The notes beneath the pieces were generated by a model. The model was not told the DNA's origin. It made no database searches and saw only the letters and a list, made by a program, of their open reading frames with translations. Shown piece after piece: positions 52,006-61,895 of a stretch of 64,000 nt of DNA (positions are counted from its first letter, which is position 1; every line of letters starts with the position of its first letter). A program made the position numbers and the translations under genes. Source of the DNA: Nonomuraea rubra (GTDB lineage: Bacteria; Actinomycetota; Actinomycetes; Streptosporangiales; Streptosporangiaceae); assembly GCF_014207985.1 (NCBI RefSeq), contig NZ_JACHMI010000001.1:4571001-4635000 (forward strand). Reading direction: 5' to 3'.

Positions 52006-55000
52006 TTGGCAGCCTCGCGCAATGCCTCTCCCATTCCCGCCGGCCCCCGCCGTGTCTCCTTCGCGCGCATCCAGGAGCCTCTGGAAGTTCCCGACCTGCT
52101 CGCCCTGCAGACCGAGTCGTTCGACTGGCTGCTCGGGAACGAGCGGTGGAAGGCCCGGGTCGAGGCGGCTCGCCAGGCCGGGCGGAGGAACGTCCCGGCC
52201 CAGTCGGGCCTCCAGGAGATCTTCGAAGAGATCAGCCCGATCGAGGACTTCTCGGGCTCCATGTCCCTGTCGTTCCGCGACCACCGGTTCGAGCCGCCGA
52301 AGTACTCCGTGGACGAATGCAAGGAGAAGGACATGACCTTCTCCGCGCCGATGTTCGTGACGGCCGAGTTCATCAACAACACCACGGGTGAGATCAAGAG
52401 CCAGACGGTGTTCATGGGCGACTTCCCGCTCATGACGCCGAAGGGCAGCTTCATCGTCAACGGCACGGAGCGCGTCGTGACGTCGCAGCTCATCCGCTCG
52501 CCCGGCGTCTACTACGAGCGCAACGCCGACAAGACCTCCGACAAGGACCTGTACGGCTGCAAGGTCATCCCGTCGAGGGGTGCCTGGCTGGAGTTCGAGA
52601 TCGACAAGCGCGACAGCGTCGGGGTGCGCATCGACCGCAAGCGCAAGCAGCCCGTCACCGTGCTGCTCAAGGCGTTCGGCTGGACGGCCGAGCGCATCCT
52701 CGAGCGCTTCGGCCGGTACGAGTCGATGCGGGCCACGCTGGAGAAGGACCACACCGCCGGACAGGACGACGCCCTGCTCGACATCTACCGCAAGCTGCGG
52801 CCAGGCGAGCCGCCGACCAAGGAGTCGGCGCAGACCCTGCTGGAGAACCTCTACTTCAACCCCAAGCGGTACGACCTCGCCAAGGTGGGCCGCTACAAGG
52901 TCAACAAGAAGCTCGGCCTGGACCTCGACATCGACGTCACCGTCCTGACCGAGGACGACATCGTCGCGGCCATCGAGTACCTGGTGCGGCTGCACGCCGG
53001 CGAGGAGTCCACGGGCCTGCCCCTGGAGGTCGACGACATCGACCACTTCGGCAACCGGCGCGTGCGCAGCGTCGGCGAGCTCATCCAGAACCAGGTCCGC
53101 CTGGGCCTGGCCCGCATGGAGCGGGTCGTGCGCGAGCGCATGACCACGCAGGACGTCGAGGCCATCACGCCGCAGACCCTGATCAACATCCGCCCGGTCG
53201 TGGCGTCGATCAAGGAGTTCTACGGCACCTCGCAGCTCTCGCAGTTCATGGACCAGACCAACCCGCTGGCCGGCCTGACCAACAAGCGGCGGCTGAACGC
53301 GCTCGGCCCCGGCGGCCTGTCCCGCGAGCGGGCCGGCATGGAGGTCCGCGACGTGCACCCGTCCCACTACGGCCGGATGTGCCCGATCGAGACCCCCGAA
53401 GGCCCCAACATCGGCCTCATCGGCTACCTCGCCTGCTTCGGCCGCCTCAACGCCTTCGGCTTCATCGAGACGCCCTACCGCAAGGTCGTCGACGGCAGGG
53501 TCACCGAGCAGATCGACTACCTGACCGCCGACGAGGAGGACCAGTTCGTCATCGCGCAGGCGAACTCGCCGCTGACGGCCGGCGGCTCGTTCGCCGACCA
53601 CCGCGTGCTGGTCCGCACCAAGGGCGGCGAGTTCGAGTACGTGCGCTCCGGCGAGGTCGACTACATGGACGTGTCGCCGCGCCAGATGGTGTCGGTGGCC
53701 ACCGCGATGATCCCGTTCCTGGAGCACGACGACGCGAACCGGGCCCTGATGGGCGCGAACATGCAGCGCCAGTCGGTGCCGCTGCTGAAGAGCGAGGCGC
53801 CGCTGGTCGGCACCGGCATGGAGTACCGTGCCGCCACCGACACGGGTGACGTCATCAACGCGGAGAAGGCCGGGGTGGTGGAGGAGGTCTCCGCCGACTA
53901 CGTGACCGTCATGAACGACGACGGCACGCGGACGACGTACCGGGTGGCCAAGTTCAAGCGCTCCAACCAGGGCACCAGCTTCAACCAGAAGCCGATCGTG
54001 GCCGAGGGCGACCGGGTCGAGGTCAACCAGGTCATCGCCGACGGCCCGTGCACGGACCAGGGCGAGATGGCACTGGGCAAGAACCTCCTGGTGGCGTTCA
54101 TGCCGTGGGAGGGTCACAACTACGAAGACGCGATCATCCTGTCCCAGCGGCTGGTCCAGGACGACGTCCTGTCCTCGATCCACATCGAGGAGCACGAGGT
54201 CGACGCCCGTGACACCAAGCTGGGCCCGGAGGAGATCACCCGGGACATCCCGAACGTCTCCGAGGAGGTCCTGGCCGACCTCGACGAGCGCGGCATCATC
54301 CGGATCGGCGCCGAGGTCGTGCCCGGCGACATCCTGGTCGGCAAGGTCACCCCGAAGGGTGAGACCGAGCTGACCCCGGAGGAGCGGCTGCTGCGCGCGA
54401 TCTTCGGCGAGAAGGCCCGGGAGGTCCGCGACACCTCGCTGAAGGTGCCGCACGGGGAGTCCGGCAGGGTGATCCACACGCAGGTGTTCAGCCGGGACGA
54501 GGGCGACGAGCTGCCGCCGGGGGTGAACGTGCTGGTCCGCGTCCTCGTGGCGCAGAAGCGCAAGATCACCGACGGTGACAAGCTGGCCGGCCGGCACGGC
54601 AACAAGGGTGTCATCTCCAAGATCCTGCCGGTCGAGGACATGCCGTTCCTGGAGGACGGCACCCCGGTCGACATCATCCTCAACCCCCTCGGCGTGCCCG
54701 GTCGAATGAACGTCGGCCAGGTGCTGGAGACCCACCTGGGGTGGATCGCCGCCCGCGGGTGGGACATCTCGGGCATCCAGGAGGCCTGGGCCGAGCGGCT
54801 GCGTGACAAGGGCTTCGAGCAGGTCGCCCCGCGCACCAACATGGCCACCCCGGTCTTCGACGGCGCGAACGAGGAGGAGATCATCGGGCTGCTCGGCAAC
54901 ACCGTCCCGACGCGCGACGGGGATCGGCTCGTGCAGCGCAGCGGCAAGGCGCAACTGTTCGACGGGCGCTCGGGGGAGCCGTTCCCGTACCCGATCGCGG

Positions 55001-55458
55001 TCGGTTACATCTACATCCTCAAGCTGCTGCACCTGGTCGACGACAAGATCCACGCGCGGTCGACCGGTCCGTACTCCATGATCACCCAGCAGCCGCTCGG
55101 CGGTAAGGCCCAGTTCGGTGGCCAGCGCTTCGGTGAGATGGAGGTGTGGGCCATGGAGGCCTATGGCGCGGCGTACGCGCTGCAGGAGCTGCTGACCATC
55201 AAGTCCGACGACGTTCTCGGCCGGGTGAAGGTCTACGAGGCCATCGTCAAGGGCGAGAACATTCCCGAGCCGGGCATCCCCGAGTCCTTCAAGGTGCTCA
55301 TCAAGGAGATGCAGTCGCTGTGCCTAAACGTCGAGGTGCTCTCCAGCGACGGCATGTCCATCGAGATGCGCGACACCGACGAGGACGTCTTCCGCGCCGC
55401 GGAGGAGCTCGGCATCGACCTGTCCCGGCGCGAGCCGAGCAGCGTCGAGGAGATCTGA
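52006..55458 (+). CDS. rpoB: RNA polymerase beta subunit, rifampicin-resistant-type paralogue (RpoB(R)-like)
   Basis: This is a complete 1150-residue beta subunit, with all beta landmarks through to [22 protein letters not shown] and the end SSVEEI. I start it at TTG 52006 (MAASRNAS..., GGAAGGA 7 nt upstream), as other actinomycete RpoBs begin; an ATG at 51913 is also in frame. The rifampicin region differs from standard sequence: Thr418, Ala422, Asn426, Asn431 and Tyr474 stand at E. coli positions N518, S522, H526, S531 and S574. His526 changes cause rifampicin resistance. No rpoC follows; a terminator does. It should assemble with alpha, beta' and omega made elsewhere and alter promoter use. 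Nonomuraea rpoB(R), with H426N, is the known precedent and activates secondary metabolism. Confidence 0.96.
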   Translation: MAASRNASPIPAGPRRVSFARIQEPLEVPDLLALQTESFDWLLGNERWKARVEAARQAGRRNVPAQSGLQEIFEEISPIEDFSGSMSLSFRDHRFEPPKYSVDECKEKDMTFSAPMFVTAEFINNTTGEIKSQTVFMGDFPLMTPKGSFIVNGTERVVTSQLIRSPGVYYERNADKTSDKDLYGCKVIPSRGAWLEFEIDKRDSVGVRIDRKRKQPVTVLLKAFGWTAERILERFGRYESMRATLEKDHTAGQDDALLDIYRKLRPGEPPTKESAQTLLENLYFNPKRYDLAKVGRYKVNKKLGLDLDIDVTVLTEDDIVAAIEYLVRLHAGEESTGLPLEVDDIDHFGNRRVRSVGELIQNQVRLGLARMERVVRERMTTQDVEAITPQTLINIRPVVASIKEFYGTSQLSQFMDQTNPLAGLTNKRRLNALGPGGLSRERAGMEVRDVHPSHYGRMCPIETPEGPNIGLIGYLACFGRLNAFGFIETPYRKVVDGRVTEQIDYLTADEEDQFVIAQANSPLTAGGSFADHRVLVRTKGGEFEYVRSGEVDYMDVSPRQMVSVATAMIPFLEHDDANRALMGANMQRQSVPLLKSEAPLVGTGMEYRAATDTGDVINAEKAGVVEEVSADYVTVMNDDGTRTTYRVAKFKRSNQGTSFNQKPIVAEGDRVEVNQVIADGPCTDQGEMALGKNLLVAFMPWEGHNYEDAIILSQRLVQDDVLSSIHIEEHEVDARDTKLGPEEITRDIPNVSEEVLADLDERGIIRIGAEVVPGDILVGKVTPKGETELTPEERLLRAIFGEKAREVRDTSLKVPHGESGRVIHTQVFSRDEGDELPPGVNVLVRVLVAQKRKITDGDKLAGRHGNKGVISKILPVEDMPFLEDGTPVDIILNPLGVPGRMNVGQVLETHLGWIAARGWDISGIQEAWAERLRDKGFEQVAPRTNMATPVFDGANEEEIIGLLGNTVPTRDGDRLVQRSGKAQLFDGRSGEPFPYPIAVGYIYILKLLHLVDDKIHARSTGPYSMITQQPLGGKAQFGGQRFGEMEVWAMEAYGAAYALQELLTIKSDDVLGRVKVYEAIVKGENIPEPGIPESFKVLIKEMQSLCLNVEVLSSDGMSIEMRDTDEDVFRAAEELGIDLSRREPSSVEEI

Positions 55459-55469
55459 CCTCCGGCCGG

Positions 55470-55501
55470 GTGCGGCGCCTCTGGAACACCAGGCGCCGCA
55501 C
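55470..55501 (+). terminator. Terminator after rpoB, perfect 11-bp stem
   Basis: GTGCGGCGCCT (55470-55480) and AGGCGCCGCAC (55491-55501) form a perfect stem with a 10-nt loop 12 nt after the stop codon, closing the gene as a single cistron where an ordinary rpoB would be followed by rpoC. Confidence 0.75.
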
Positions 55502-55603
55502 TCGGACAGATCTTCGCTTACTGTGCATTCTGGGGGACGCGCTTGCGGGAGAATGTGCGGGCCGACGCACACGGAAGGCGCGGCACACGGGGGAAGACGG
55601 AGG

Positions 55604-57052
55604 ATGACGCCGGGAATGAGCACTCAGACGTACGAGCATCTAGGCCCCTACCGGATGGTCAGGAAGATCGGTGAGGGCGGCATGGGGGTTGCCCACCTCG
55701 GTCTCGACGCCGCGGGCCGGGAAGTCGCGATCAAGGTGCTGCACCCGCACGTGGCCGCCGACCTCAAGGCGCGCGACCGGCTGTTCCGCGAGGTGGAGAC
55801 CATGCGCCGGGTGCGCAGCTCGTACGTCGCCGAGGTGCTCGACGCCGAGCTGTCCGGTGCCCGGCCGTACGTGGTGACCCGGTTCGCGCCCGGCCGTACG
55901 CTGGAGGACACCGTGCTGTCCGGGGGGCCGCTGCCGCCGCACGAGGTCATCAGGCTGGCGCAGGGGCTGTGCCAGGCGCTGGTGGACATCCACGCGGCCG
56001 GCGTGATCCACCGCGACCTCAAGCCGTCCAACGTCATGATGGTCGACGGGCGGCCCCTCGTCATCGACTTCGGCATCGCGCACCTGGTGGACGCGGCCAG
56101 GCTGACGCAGAGCGGGATGTTCGTCGGCACGCCGGGCTACCTGGCGCCGGAGATCATCCGCGGCTCGCAGATCACGCAGGCGGCCGACGTGCACGCGCTG
56201 GCCTCGACGGTGTTCTTCGCAGCCACGGGGTTGCCGCCGTTCGGCACGGGCACGTTCGAGGCGGTCTGCTTCAACACCATGGAGGGGCGCTCGCAGATCG
56301 ACAAGGCGCCGGCCTGGCTGCGCGACTGGCTGAGCCGGGCGCTGCAGGTCGACCCGTCGGCCCGCCCCGGCGCCCGGGAACTGCTGCGGACCGCCGGGGC
56401 GCTCGACCCGGGCAGCCGCGTGCCCCAGGCTCGCGGGGGCCGTACGGTGGCCATGAACACCGTCTCCGACCTGCTCCCGCCGGTCGAGTACGCCCGGCGG
56501 CGCGAACAGGAGACACCGCCGCCCACCCTGCACGCCGAGTCGCCGCAGGAGCGCCGCCCGGCGCCGCCTCGCCCGCCCGCGGAGCCGTTCGAGCTGCGGC
56601 GGTTCCTGAAGAGCAGCGGGTTCGTCGGGGTGCTCGCGCTGGTCACGCTGGTGGCGCTGACCGTCGTCATGCCGGTCGTCGTGGGCCTGGTGGTGGCGGC
56701 GCTGTCGCTGGCCCTGCGCGCCGGCGACCACTACTTCGCCGAGGAACGGCCGGAGCTGACCAGGGCCGCGATGGTGGCGATGGGCCACCTGCTCCTGTCG
56801 CTGGCCTTCGGCATCGCCGCGGCGGGGCTGCTGCACCTGGCCGGGCGGCTCAGCACCAGCCACGCCGAGTCGCTGGCCGCCGGGGCGTTCACGCTGGGGC
56901 TGTTCGTGCTGCCCGGCGCCGGTCCGGTACGGCGGGCCGCCTCGGGCCTCCTGGCCCGCCTGCTGCCCGGCCACACCGCGACGGTGGTGACGGTGGCCGT
57001 GATGGGGCCGATCGCGCTGACGTCCGTGATCGTCGCGCTCGTGGGGTTGTAG
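55604..57052 (+). CDS. Membrane-anchored Ser/Thr protein kinase
   Basis: The 482-residue protein has a Hanks-type kinase domain (about 16-275): Gly loop IGEGGMGVAHLG, ATP-site Lys in VAIKVL (Lys44), catalytic loop VIHRDLKPSNV, DFG in VIDFGIAHL and APE in GYLAPEII. A Pro-rich juxtamembrane stretch and a C-terminal region with about four hydrophobic segments follow, with no PASTA or other extracellular sensor. The start is ATG 55604 or 55616. It follows rpoB after its terminator, so co-regulation is not implied. Confidence 0.9.
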   Translation: MTPGMSTQTYEHLGPYRMVRKIGEGGMGVAHLGLDAAGREVAIKVLHPHVAADLKARDRLFREVETMRRVRSSYVAEVLDAELSGARPYVVTRFAPGRTLEDTVLSGGPLPPHEVIRLAQGLCQALVDIHAAGVIHRDLKPSNVMMVDGRPLVIDFGIAHLVDAARLTQSGMFVGTPGYLAPEIIRGSQITQAADVHALASTVFFAATGLPPFGTGTFEAVCFNTMEGRSQIDKAPAWLRDWLSRALQVDPSARPGARELLRTAGALDPGSRVPQARGGRTVAMNTVSDLLPPVEYARRREQETPPPTLHAESPQERRPAPPRPPAEPFELRRFLKSSGFVGVLALVTLVALTVVMPVVVGLVVAALSLALRAGDHYFAEERPELTRAAMVAMGHLLLSLAFGIAAAGLLHLAGRLSTSHAESLAAGAFTLGLFVLPGAGPVRRAASGLLARLLPGHTATVVTVAVMGPIALTSVIVALVGL

Positions 57053-57088
57053 CGCGTCACTTGCACCGCCCGACGTACGGCTCCGCAA

Positions 57089-57168
57089 GCTGACCCGCCG
57101 CGGAGCGCAAGTCTTGCGTCTTCTTACGCTCGTCCGACGTAGCCGCTTGCGCTCCGCCGCGGGTCAGC
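57089..57168. repeat. Long imperfect palindrome, 23-bp arms
   Basis: The arms 57089-57111 and 57146-57168 are complementary at 22 of 23 positions (GCTGACCCGC...GCGCAAG and its complement), around a 34-nt loop. The end of the left arm can alternatively form CGCAAG-T-CTTGCG with the loop. It lies 37 bp after the kinase stop within a 267-bp gap. It may be a strong terminator or an intergenic repeat/structured RNA. Confidence 0.75.
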
Positions 57169-57257
57169 CGAAAACGCGCTCGTAGGCGCCACCTGGGCGA
57201 AGATCCTTCATTCCGCGGGATGCTGAAGTTATCTCTTTGCGCAATCTCGTCGAAATA

Positions 57258-57286
57258 TTGCGGCCATCTGCTCGACATCCTATGGT
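57258..57286 (+). promoter_or_regulatory. Promoter of the GH87-like gene
   Basis: TTGCGG (57258-57263), 17 bp, then TATGGT (57281-57286) form a plausible promoter 34 bp before the ATG at 57320, with GGAGGG at 57306-57311 as the ribosome-binding site. Confidence 0.5.
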
Positions 57287-57319
57287 TCGGCCATCCGCCT
57301 TACCCGGAGGGCCACCCCC

Positions 57320-60300
57320 ATGAGAGCACTGTTAGCCGCCCTTGCGTTACTCATCGGATTCCTCGCCGCACCGGCCGCGCACGCCGCGGCCGACACCAAC
57401 CTCGCCGCCGGCAAGACGGCGACCGCCAGCAGCTTCACCGGCGTCTACCGCGCCGCCAACGTCACCGACGGCAACCAGGCCACCTACTGGGAATCGGCCA
57501 ACAACGCCTTCCCGCAGTGGATCCAGGTCGACCTCGGCGCCACCGCCGGCCTCAGCAAGGTGGTGCTCAAACTGCCCACCGGCTGGCCCAGCCGCACCGA
57601 GACGCTGAGCGTCCAGGGCAGCACGAACGGCACCAGCTTCACCACCATCGCCGCCGCGGCCACCCACACCATCAGCCCGGCCGCCACCATCACCCTGCCC
57701 CCCGGCACCACCGCCCGCCACGTCCGCGTGCACATCACCGCCAACTCCGGCTGGCCCGCCGGCCAGCTCTCCGAGCTGGAGGTCTGGGGCAGCGCTCCCG
57801 GCAATCCCGGCAACCCTGGTGACAACCTGGCCCTCGGCAAGACGCTGACGGAGTCCGGGCACACCCACACCTACGCCGCCGCCAACGCCAACGACGACAA
57901 CCTGCAGACCTACTGGGAGGGCGCCGCCTACCCGGCCACCCTGACCGCCCAGCTCGGCGCCAACGCCGACCTGACCTCCATCGTGCTCAAGCTCAACCCC
58001 GACCCGGCCTGGGGCCGCCGCACCCAGACCCTCCAGGTGCTCGGCCGCGAGCAGAACGCCTCCACCTTCACCACCCTCGTCGCCCAGGCCACCTACACCT
58101 TCGACCCGGCCACCGGCAACAGCGTGACCGTCCCGGTCACCGGCAAGGTCGCCGACGTACGGCTCCAGTTCACCGCCAACTCCGGCGCCCCCAGCGGCCA
58201 GGTCGCCGAGTTCCAGATCTACGGCACCCCGGCGCCCAACCCCGACCTCGTCGTCACCGGGCTCACCTGGACGCCCGCCTCGCCCACCGCGACGACCGCG
58301 ATCACGCTGTCCGCCACGATCAGGAACGCCGGCACCGCCGCCTCCGCCGCCACGTCGGTGAACCTCTACGCGGGCCCCACCAAGGTGGGCAGCGCCGGCG
58401 TGGCCGCCCTGGCCGCCGGAGCGTCCACCACCGTGTCCGCAAATATCGGGACAAGGCAGGCGGGCGTCTATCAGGTCTCGGCCAAGGTGGACGAGGAGCA
58501 GGAGGTCCCCGAGCAGAACGAGGCCAACAACGCCTTCACCGCGCCCACGTCCCTGGTGATCGCCGAAGCCCCCGGCCCCGACCTCCAGGTGCTGGGCATC
58601 ACCGCCACCCCGCCCAACCCCGCCGCCGGCGCGCGGGTCACGTTCACCGTGGCCGTGAAGAACCGCGGCACGACCACGACCGGCGCGACCACGGTCACCC
58701 GCGTGGCCGTGGGCGGCACCACGCTCAACACGGACACCGCCCCGATCGCCGCGGGCGCGACGGCGAACGTGGCCATGACCGGCGGCTGGACCGCCACCAC
58801 CGGCGGCGCCACGATCACCGCCACCGCCGACGCGACCGGCGCCGTCACCGAGACCGACGAGAGCAACAACACGCTCTCGCAGGCGATCACCGTCGGCCGT
58901 GGCGCCTCGGTGCCGTACGTCGAGTACGAGGCCGAGGCCGCCGCCTACCAGGGCACCCTGCTCCAGGCGGACCCGCTGCGCACGTTCGGCCACACCAACT
59001 TCGCCACCGAGTCCTCCGGCAGGAAGTCCGTGCGGCTCGACAACACCGGCCAGTACGTCGAGTTCACCTCCACCAGCCCCGCCAACTCGATCGTCGTGCG
59101 CAACTCGATCCCGGACGCGCCGGGCGGCGGCGGCATCGACGCCACGATCAGCCTCTACATCGACGGGACGTTCGCCCGCAAACTCACCCTCTCCTCCAAG
59201 CACAGCTGGCTGTACGGCACCAGCGACGACCCGGAGGCGCTGACCAACACGCCGCAGGCCGACGCCAGGCGGCTGTTCGACGAGTCCAACGCGCTGCTGT
59301 CGCGCTCGTACCCGGCCGGTACGAAGTTCCGCCTCCAGCGGGACGCCGGCGACAGCGCCGCCTTCTACATCATCGACCTGATCGACCTGGAGGACGTGGC
59401 GCCACCGGCCACCAAGCCGGCCGCGTGCACCTCGATCACCGAGTACGGCGCCGCGCCCGGCGACGGCAACGACGACACCGCCGCCATCCAGCAGGCGGTC
59501 ACCGACGACCAGAACGGCGTCATCGACTGCGTGTGGATCCCGCCGGGCCAGTGGCGCCAGGAGAAGAAGATCCTCACCGACGACCCGCTGAACCGTGGCC
59601 CGTACAACCAGGTCGGCATCAGCGACGTCACGATCCGCGGCGCGGGCATGTGGCACTCCCAGCTCTACACCCTGACCGAGCCGCACCTGGCCACGGGCGG
59701 CATCAACCACCCGCACGAGGGCAACTTCGGCTTCGACATCGACGACAACGTGCAGATCTCCGACCTGGCCATCTTCGGCTCCGGCCGCATCCGCGGCGGC
59801 CCCGGCGGCGCCGAGGGCGGGGTCGGGCTGAACGGCCGGTTCGGCCAGAACACGAAGATCTCGAACGTCTGGATCGAGCACGCCAACGTGGGCGTCTGGG
59901 TCGGCCGCGACTACGACAACATCCCCGAGCTGTGGGGGCCGGCCGACGGGCTGCAGTTCAGCGGCATGCGTATCCGCAACACCTACGCCGACGGCATCAA
60001 CTTCAGCAACGGCACCCGGAACTCGCGGGTCTTCAACTCCTCGTTCCGCACGACGGGCGACGACTCGCTGGCCGTCTGGGCGAACCCGTACGTGAAGGAC
60101 CCGTCGGTGGACATCGCCCACGACAACCAGTTCGTCAACAACACCGTGCAGCTTCCGTGGCGGGCCAACGGCATCGCGATCTACGGCGGCTACAACAACA
60201 AGATCGAGAACAATCTGATCTACGACACGATGAACTACCCCGGCATCATGCTCGCCACCGACCACAACCCCCTGCCGTTCTCCGGCCAGACGCTGATCGC

Positions 60301-60652
60301 CGGGAACGCGCTGTACCGGTGCGGCGGCGTCTTCTGGGGTGAGGCGCAGAAGTTCGGCGCCATCACACTCTTCGCCCAGAACCGGGACATCACCGGCGTG
60401 ACCATCCGCGACACCGAGATCCACGACTCGACCTACGACGGCATCCAGTTCAAGGGCGGTGGCGGCAACATGCCGAACGTCGCCATCACGAACGTCCGCA
60501 TCGACAGGTCGAACAACGGCGCCGGCATCCTGGCCCAGGGCAGCGCCCGCGGCAGCGCCACCCTGACCGGCGTCACCATCACGAACTCGGCCACCGGCGA
60601 CATCGTCAAGGAGCCGGGCTCGACCTTCGTGATCACGGGAGGACCTTCGTGA
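57320..60652 (+). CDS. Secreted multidomain GH87-like alpha-1,3-glucanase (mycodextranase type)
   Basis: The 1110-residue secreted protein has a signal peptide (cleavage near AHA-AAD, about 24). Two F5/8C discoidin-type sugar-binding modules follow (about 25-155 and 168-305). Two CARDB/Ig-like spacers (from 307 and 419) and a CBM6-like module (YVEYEAEAAAYQG, from about 530) come next. The catalytic part from about 703 is a right-handed beta-helix (ITEYGAAPGDGNDDTAAIQQAV) with an Asp pair in FRTTGDDSLAVW (about 913). This order matches bacterial alpha-1,3-glucanases that digest fungal cell walls or mutan. The stop codon lies inside a 20-bp tandem repeat. Confidence 0.85.
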   Translation: MRALLAALALLIGFLAAPAAHAAADTNLAAGKTATASSFTGVYRAANVTDGNQATYWESANNAFPQWIQVDLGATAGLSKVVLKLPTGWPSRTETLSVQGSTNGTSFTTIAAAATHTISPAATITLPPGTTARHVRVHITANSGWPAGQLSELEVWGSAPGNPGNPGDNLALGKTLTESGHTHTYAAANANDDNLQTYWEGAAYPATLTAQLGANADLTSIVLKLNPDPAWGRRTQTLQVLGREQNASTFTTLVAQATYTFDPATGNSVTVPVTGKVADVRLQFTANSGAPSGQVAEFQIYGTPAPNPDLVVTGLTWTPASPTATTAITLSATIRNAGTAASAATSVNLYAGPTKVGSAGVAALAAGASTTVSANIGTRQAGVYQVSAKVDEEQEVPEQNEANNAFTAPTSLVIAEAPGPDLQVLGITATPPNPAAGARVTFTVAVKNRGTTTTGATTVTRVAVGGTTLNTDTAPIAAGATANVAMTGGWTATTGGATITATADATGAVTETDESNNTLSQAITVGRGASVPYVEYEAEAAAYQGTLLQADPLRTFGHTNFATESSGRKSVRLDNTGQYVEFTSTSPANSIVVRNSIPDAPGGGGIDATISLYIDGTFARKLTLSSKHSWLYGTSDDPEALTNTPQADARRLFDESNALLSRSYPAGTKFRLQRDAGDSAAFYIIDLIDLEDVAPPATKPAACTSITEYGAAPGDGNDDTAAIQQAVTDDQNGVIDCVWIPPGQWRQEKKILTDDPLNRGPYNQVGISDVTIRGAGMWHSQLYTLTEPHLATGGINHPHEGNFGFDIDDNVQISDLAIFGSGRIRGGPGGAEGGVGLNGRFGQNTKISNVWIEHANVGVWVGRDYDNIPELWGPADGLQFSGMRIRNTYADGINFSNGTRNSRVFNSSFRTTGDDSLAVWANPYVKDPSVDIAHDNQFVNNTVQLPWRANGIAIYGGYNNKIENNLIYDTMNYPGIMLATDHNPLPFSGQTLIAGNALYRCGGVFWGEAQKFGAITLFAQNRDITGVTIRDTEIHDSTYDGIQFKGGGGNMPNVAITNVRIDRSNNGAGILAQGSARGSATLTGVTITNSATGDIVKEPGSTFVITGGPS

Positions 60653-60720
60653 TCACGGGAGGACCTTCGTGATCACAGGAGGACCTTCGTGATCAACCGA
60701 GGGCCTTCGTGATCACAGGA
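60621..60720. repeat. 20-bp tandem repeat, five copies, over the GH87 stop codon
   Basis: Five 20-bp units, (C/G)GACCTTCGTGATCACGGGA type, run from 60621 to 60720. The first encodes the last residues (STFVIT), the second contains the TGA stop (60650-60652) and three lie downstream. Units 3-5 have diverged (ACAGGA, AACCGA, GGGCC). Each centre has the palindrome TGATCA. Confidence 0.93.
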
Positions 60721-60732
60721 GACTGAGGTCCG

Positions 60733-60765
60733 CGCGTGCGGCTCCGGGTCCGGGAGCCGCACGCG
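60733..60765. terminator. Bidirectional terminator, perfect 13-bp stem
   Basis: CGCGTGCGGCTCC (60733-60745) and GGAGCCGCACGCG (60753-60765) enclose a 7-nt loop, between the GH87 repeat array and the convergent GlxA-type gene. Confidence 0.75.
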
Positions 60766-60780
60766 CATTCAGCGCTCGCT

Positions 60781-61737
60781 TCAGCGTTCGGCCGCGCGGA
60801 ACTGCGACGGCGGGACGCCGGCCCAGGCCACGAACGCCTGGCGGAAGGTCTCGGCGGAGGCGAAGCCGCAGCGGCGCGCGATCGCGGCGAGCGGCTCGCT
60901 CGTCCTGGTCAGCAGGTGGGAGGCCACCTCCATGCGCATGTCGCGGACCAGCCGCGACGGGGTCCTGCCCACGTGCTCGGCGAACAGCCTGTTGAGGTGC
61001 CGCTCGCTCACCCCGGCGAGCGCGGCCAGCCGGGCGACGCCGAGATCGCCGTCCAGGTTGCCGATGATGTGGTCGATGACCCGCCGCACCACCGCCTGGT
61101 CGGAACGCGGCAGGTTGGTGAACAGGCTGAGCTGCGTCTGCCCGCCCGGCCGCTGCAGGTACGTGACCATGCCCATGGCCACCCGGCGGGCGATCTCGGG
61201 CCCGTGGTCCTCCTCGACGAAGGACAGCGTGAGATCGAGGGCCGCCGTGACCCCGCCCGACGTCGAGACCTCGCCGTCCCTGACGAAGATCGGTGCCGGA
61301 TCCACGTTCACCTTCGGGAAACGCGCGGCGAACCGGGCGGCCTCGTACCAGTGGGTCGTGGCCCGGCGGTTGTCGAGCAGGCCGGCGGCGGCCAGCACGG
61401 TCGCCCCGGTGCACACCGACGCCACCCGCCGCGACAGCCCGGCCAGCCGCATGACCTGGCCGACCAGCCGCGGGTTGGCGGCGGCGGCCTCGTGCCCCTG
61501 CCCGCCCGAGACGATCAGCGTGTCGATCGGGCCGTCCACGCCGTCGAGGCGGCCCTGCCCGCGCAGCTCCAGCCCCGAGTCGCAGCGCACCGGCCGCCCG
61601 AGCGGGGTCACCAGCATCACCCGGTACGCCGGGCTCGCCCCCAGCCGGTTCGCGTAGTCGAACCCGGACGTCACGGACGCGACGTCGACGAGCTCGATGC
61701 CGTCATAGGCCACCACGACGATCAGCGGCTCCACCAT
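60781..61737 (-). CDS. GlxA-type regulator (DJ-1/PfpI domain plus AraC DNA-binding domain)
   Basis: The 318-residue protein has an N-terminal DJ-1/PfpI-like domain (VVVAYDGIELVDVA, then VASVCTGATVLAAAGLLDNRRATTHW with the elbow Cys) and a C-terminal AraC double helix-turn-helix (LAALAGVSERHLNRLFAEHVGRTPSRLV and CGFASAETFRQAFVAWAGVPPSQFR). GlxA/ArgR/CdhR-type regulators control catabolic or secondary genes. It is divergent from the membrane protein/BTAD pair. ATG 61737 gives the family start; the ribosome site is weak. Confidence 0.9.
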   Translation of the reverse strand: MVEPLIVVVAYDGIELVDVASVTSGFDYANRLGASPAYRVMLVTPLGRPVRCDSGLELRGQGRLDGVDGPIDTLIVSGGQGHEAAAANPRLVGQVMRLAGLSRRVASVCTGATVLAAAGLLDNRRATTHWYEAARFAARFPKVNVDPAPIFVRDGEVSTSGGVTAALDLTLSFVEEDHGPEIARRVAMGMVTYLQRPGGQTQLSLFTNLPRSDQAVVRRVIDHIIGNLDGDLGVARLAALAGVSERHLNRLFAEHVGRTPSRLVRDMRMEVASHLLTRTSEPLAAIARRCGFASAETFRQAFVAWAGVPPSQFRAAER

Positions 61738-61895
61738 GGAACCACCGTAAGGCCCGCGGGAGGGGAGCAGAGCCGTACGGACAGGATCCCCAGAGGAACG
61801 GACGAGCCGCCCGCCATCCCGATCATCTCGCCCCGCTCGGCACCGATGCTGTCGGCAGGCCTTCGCGCTCGGCGACGACACCAGGGGGTGACCAC

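Noticed and set aside
51961..55053. A 1030-codon open frame antisense to rpoB
   Set aside because: It is the mirror of a very GC-rich gene with few stop codons on the opposite strand. Its product is low-complexity Val/Asp/Leu/Arg with no domain, while the plus strand encodes a full beta subunit.
55459..55604. A displaced rpoC fragment after rpoB
   Set aside because: The 145-bp gap holds only the terminator and the kinase leader; no beta' sequence is present in any frame.
57347..60424. A 1025-codon open frame antisense to the GH87-like gene
   Set aside because: The product is Gly/Val/Arg-rich without any recognisable domain. It is a codon-composition shadow of the secreted glucanase.
60621..60720. 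Possible CRISPR array
   Set aside because: The units are contiguous 20-bp tandem copies with no unique spacers and no cas genes nearby; the same applies to the arrays at 251-320 and 43340-43414.
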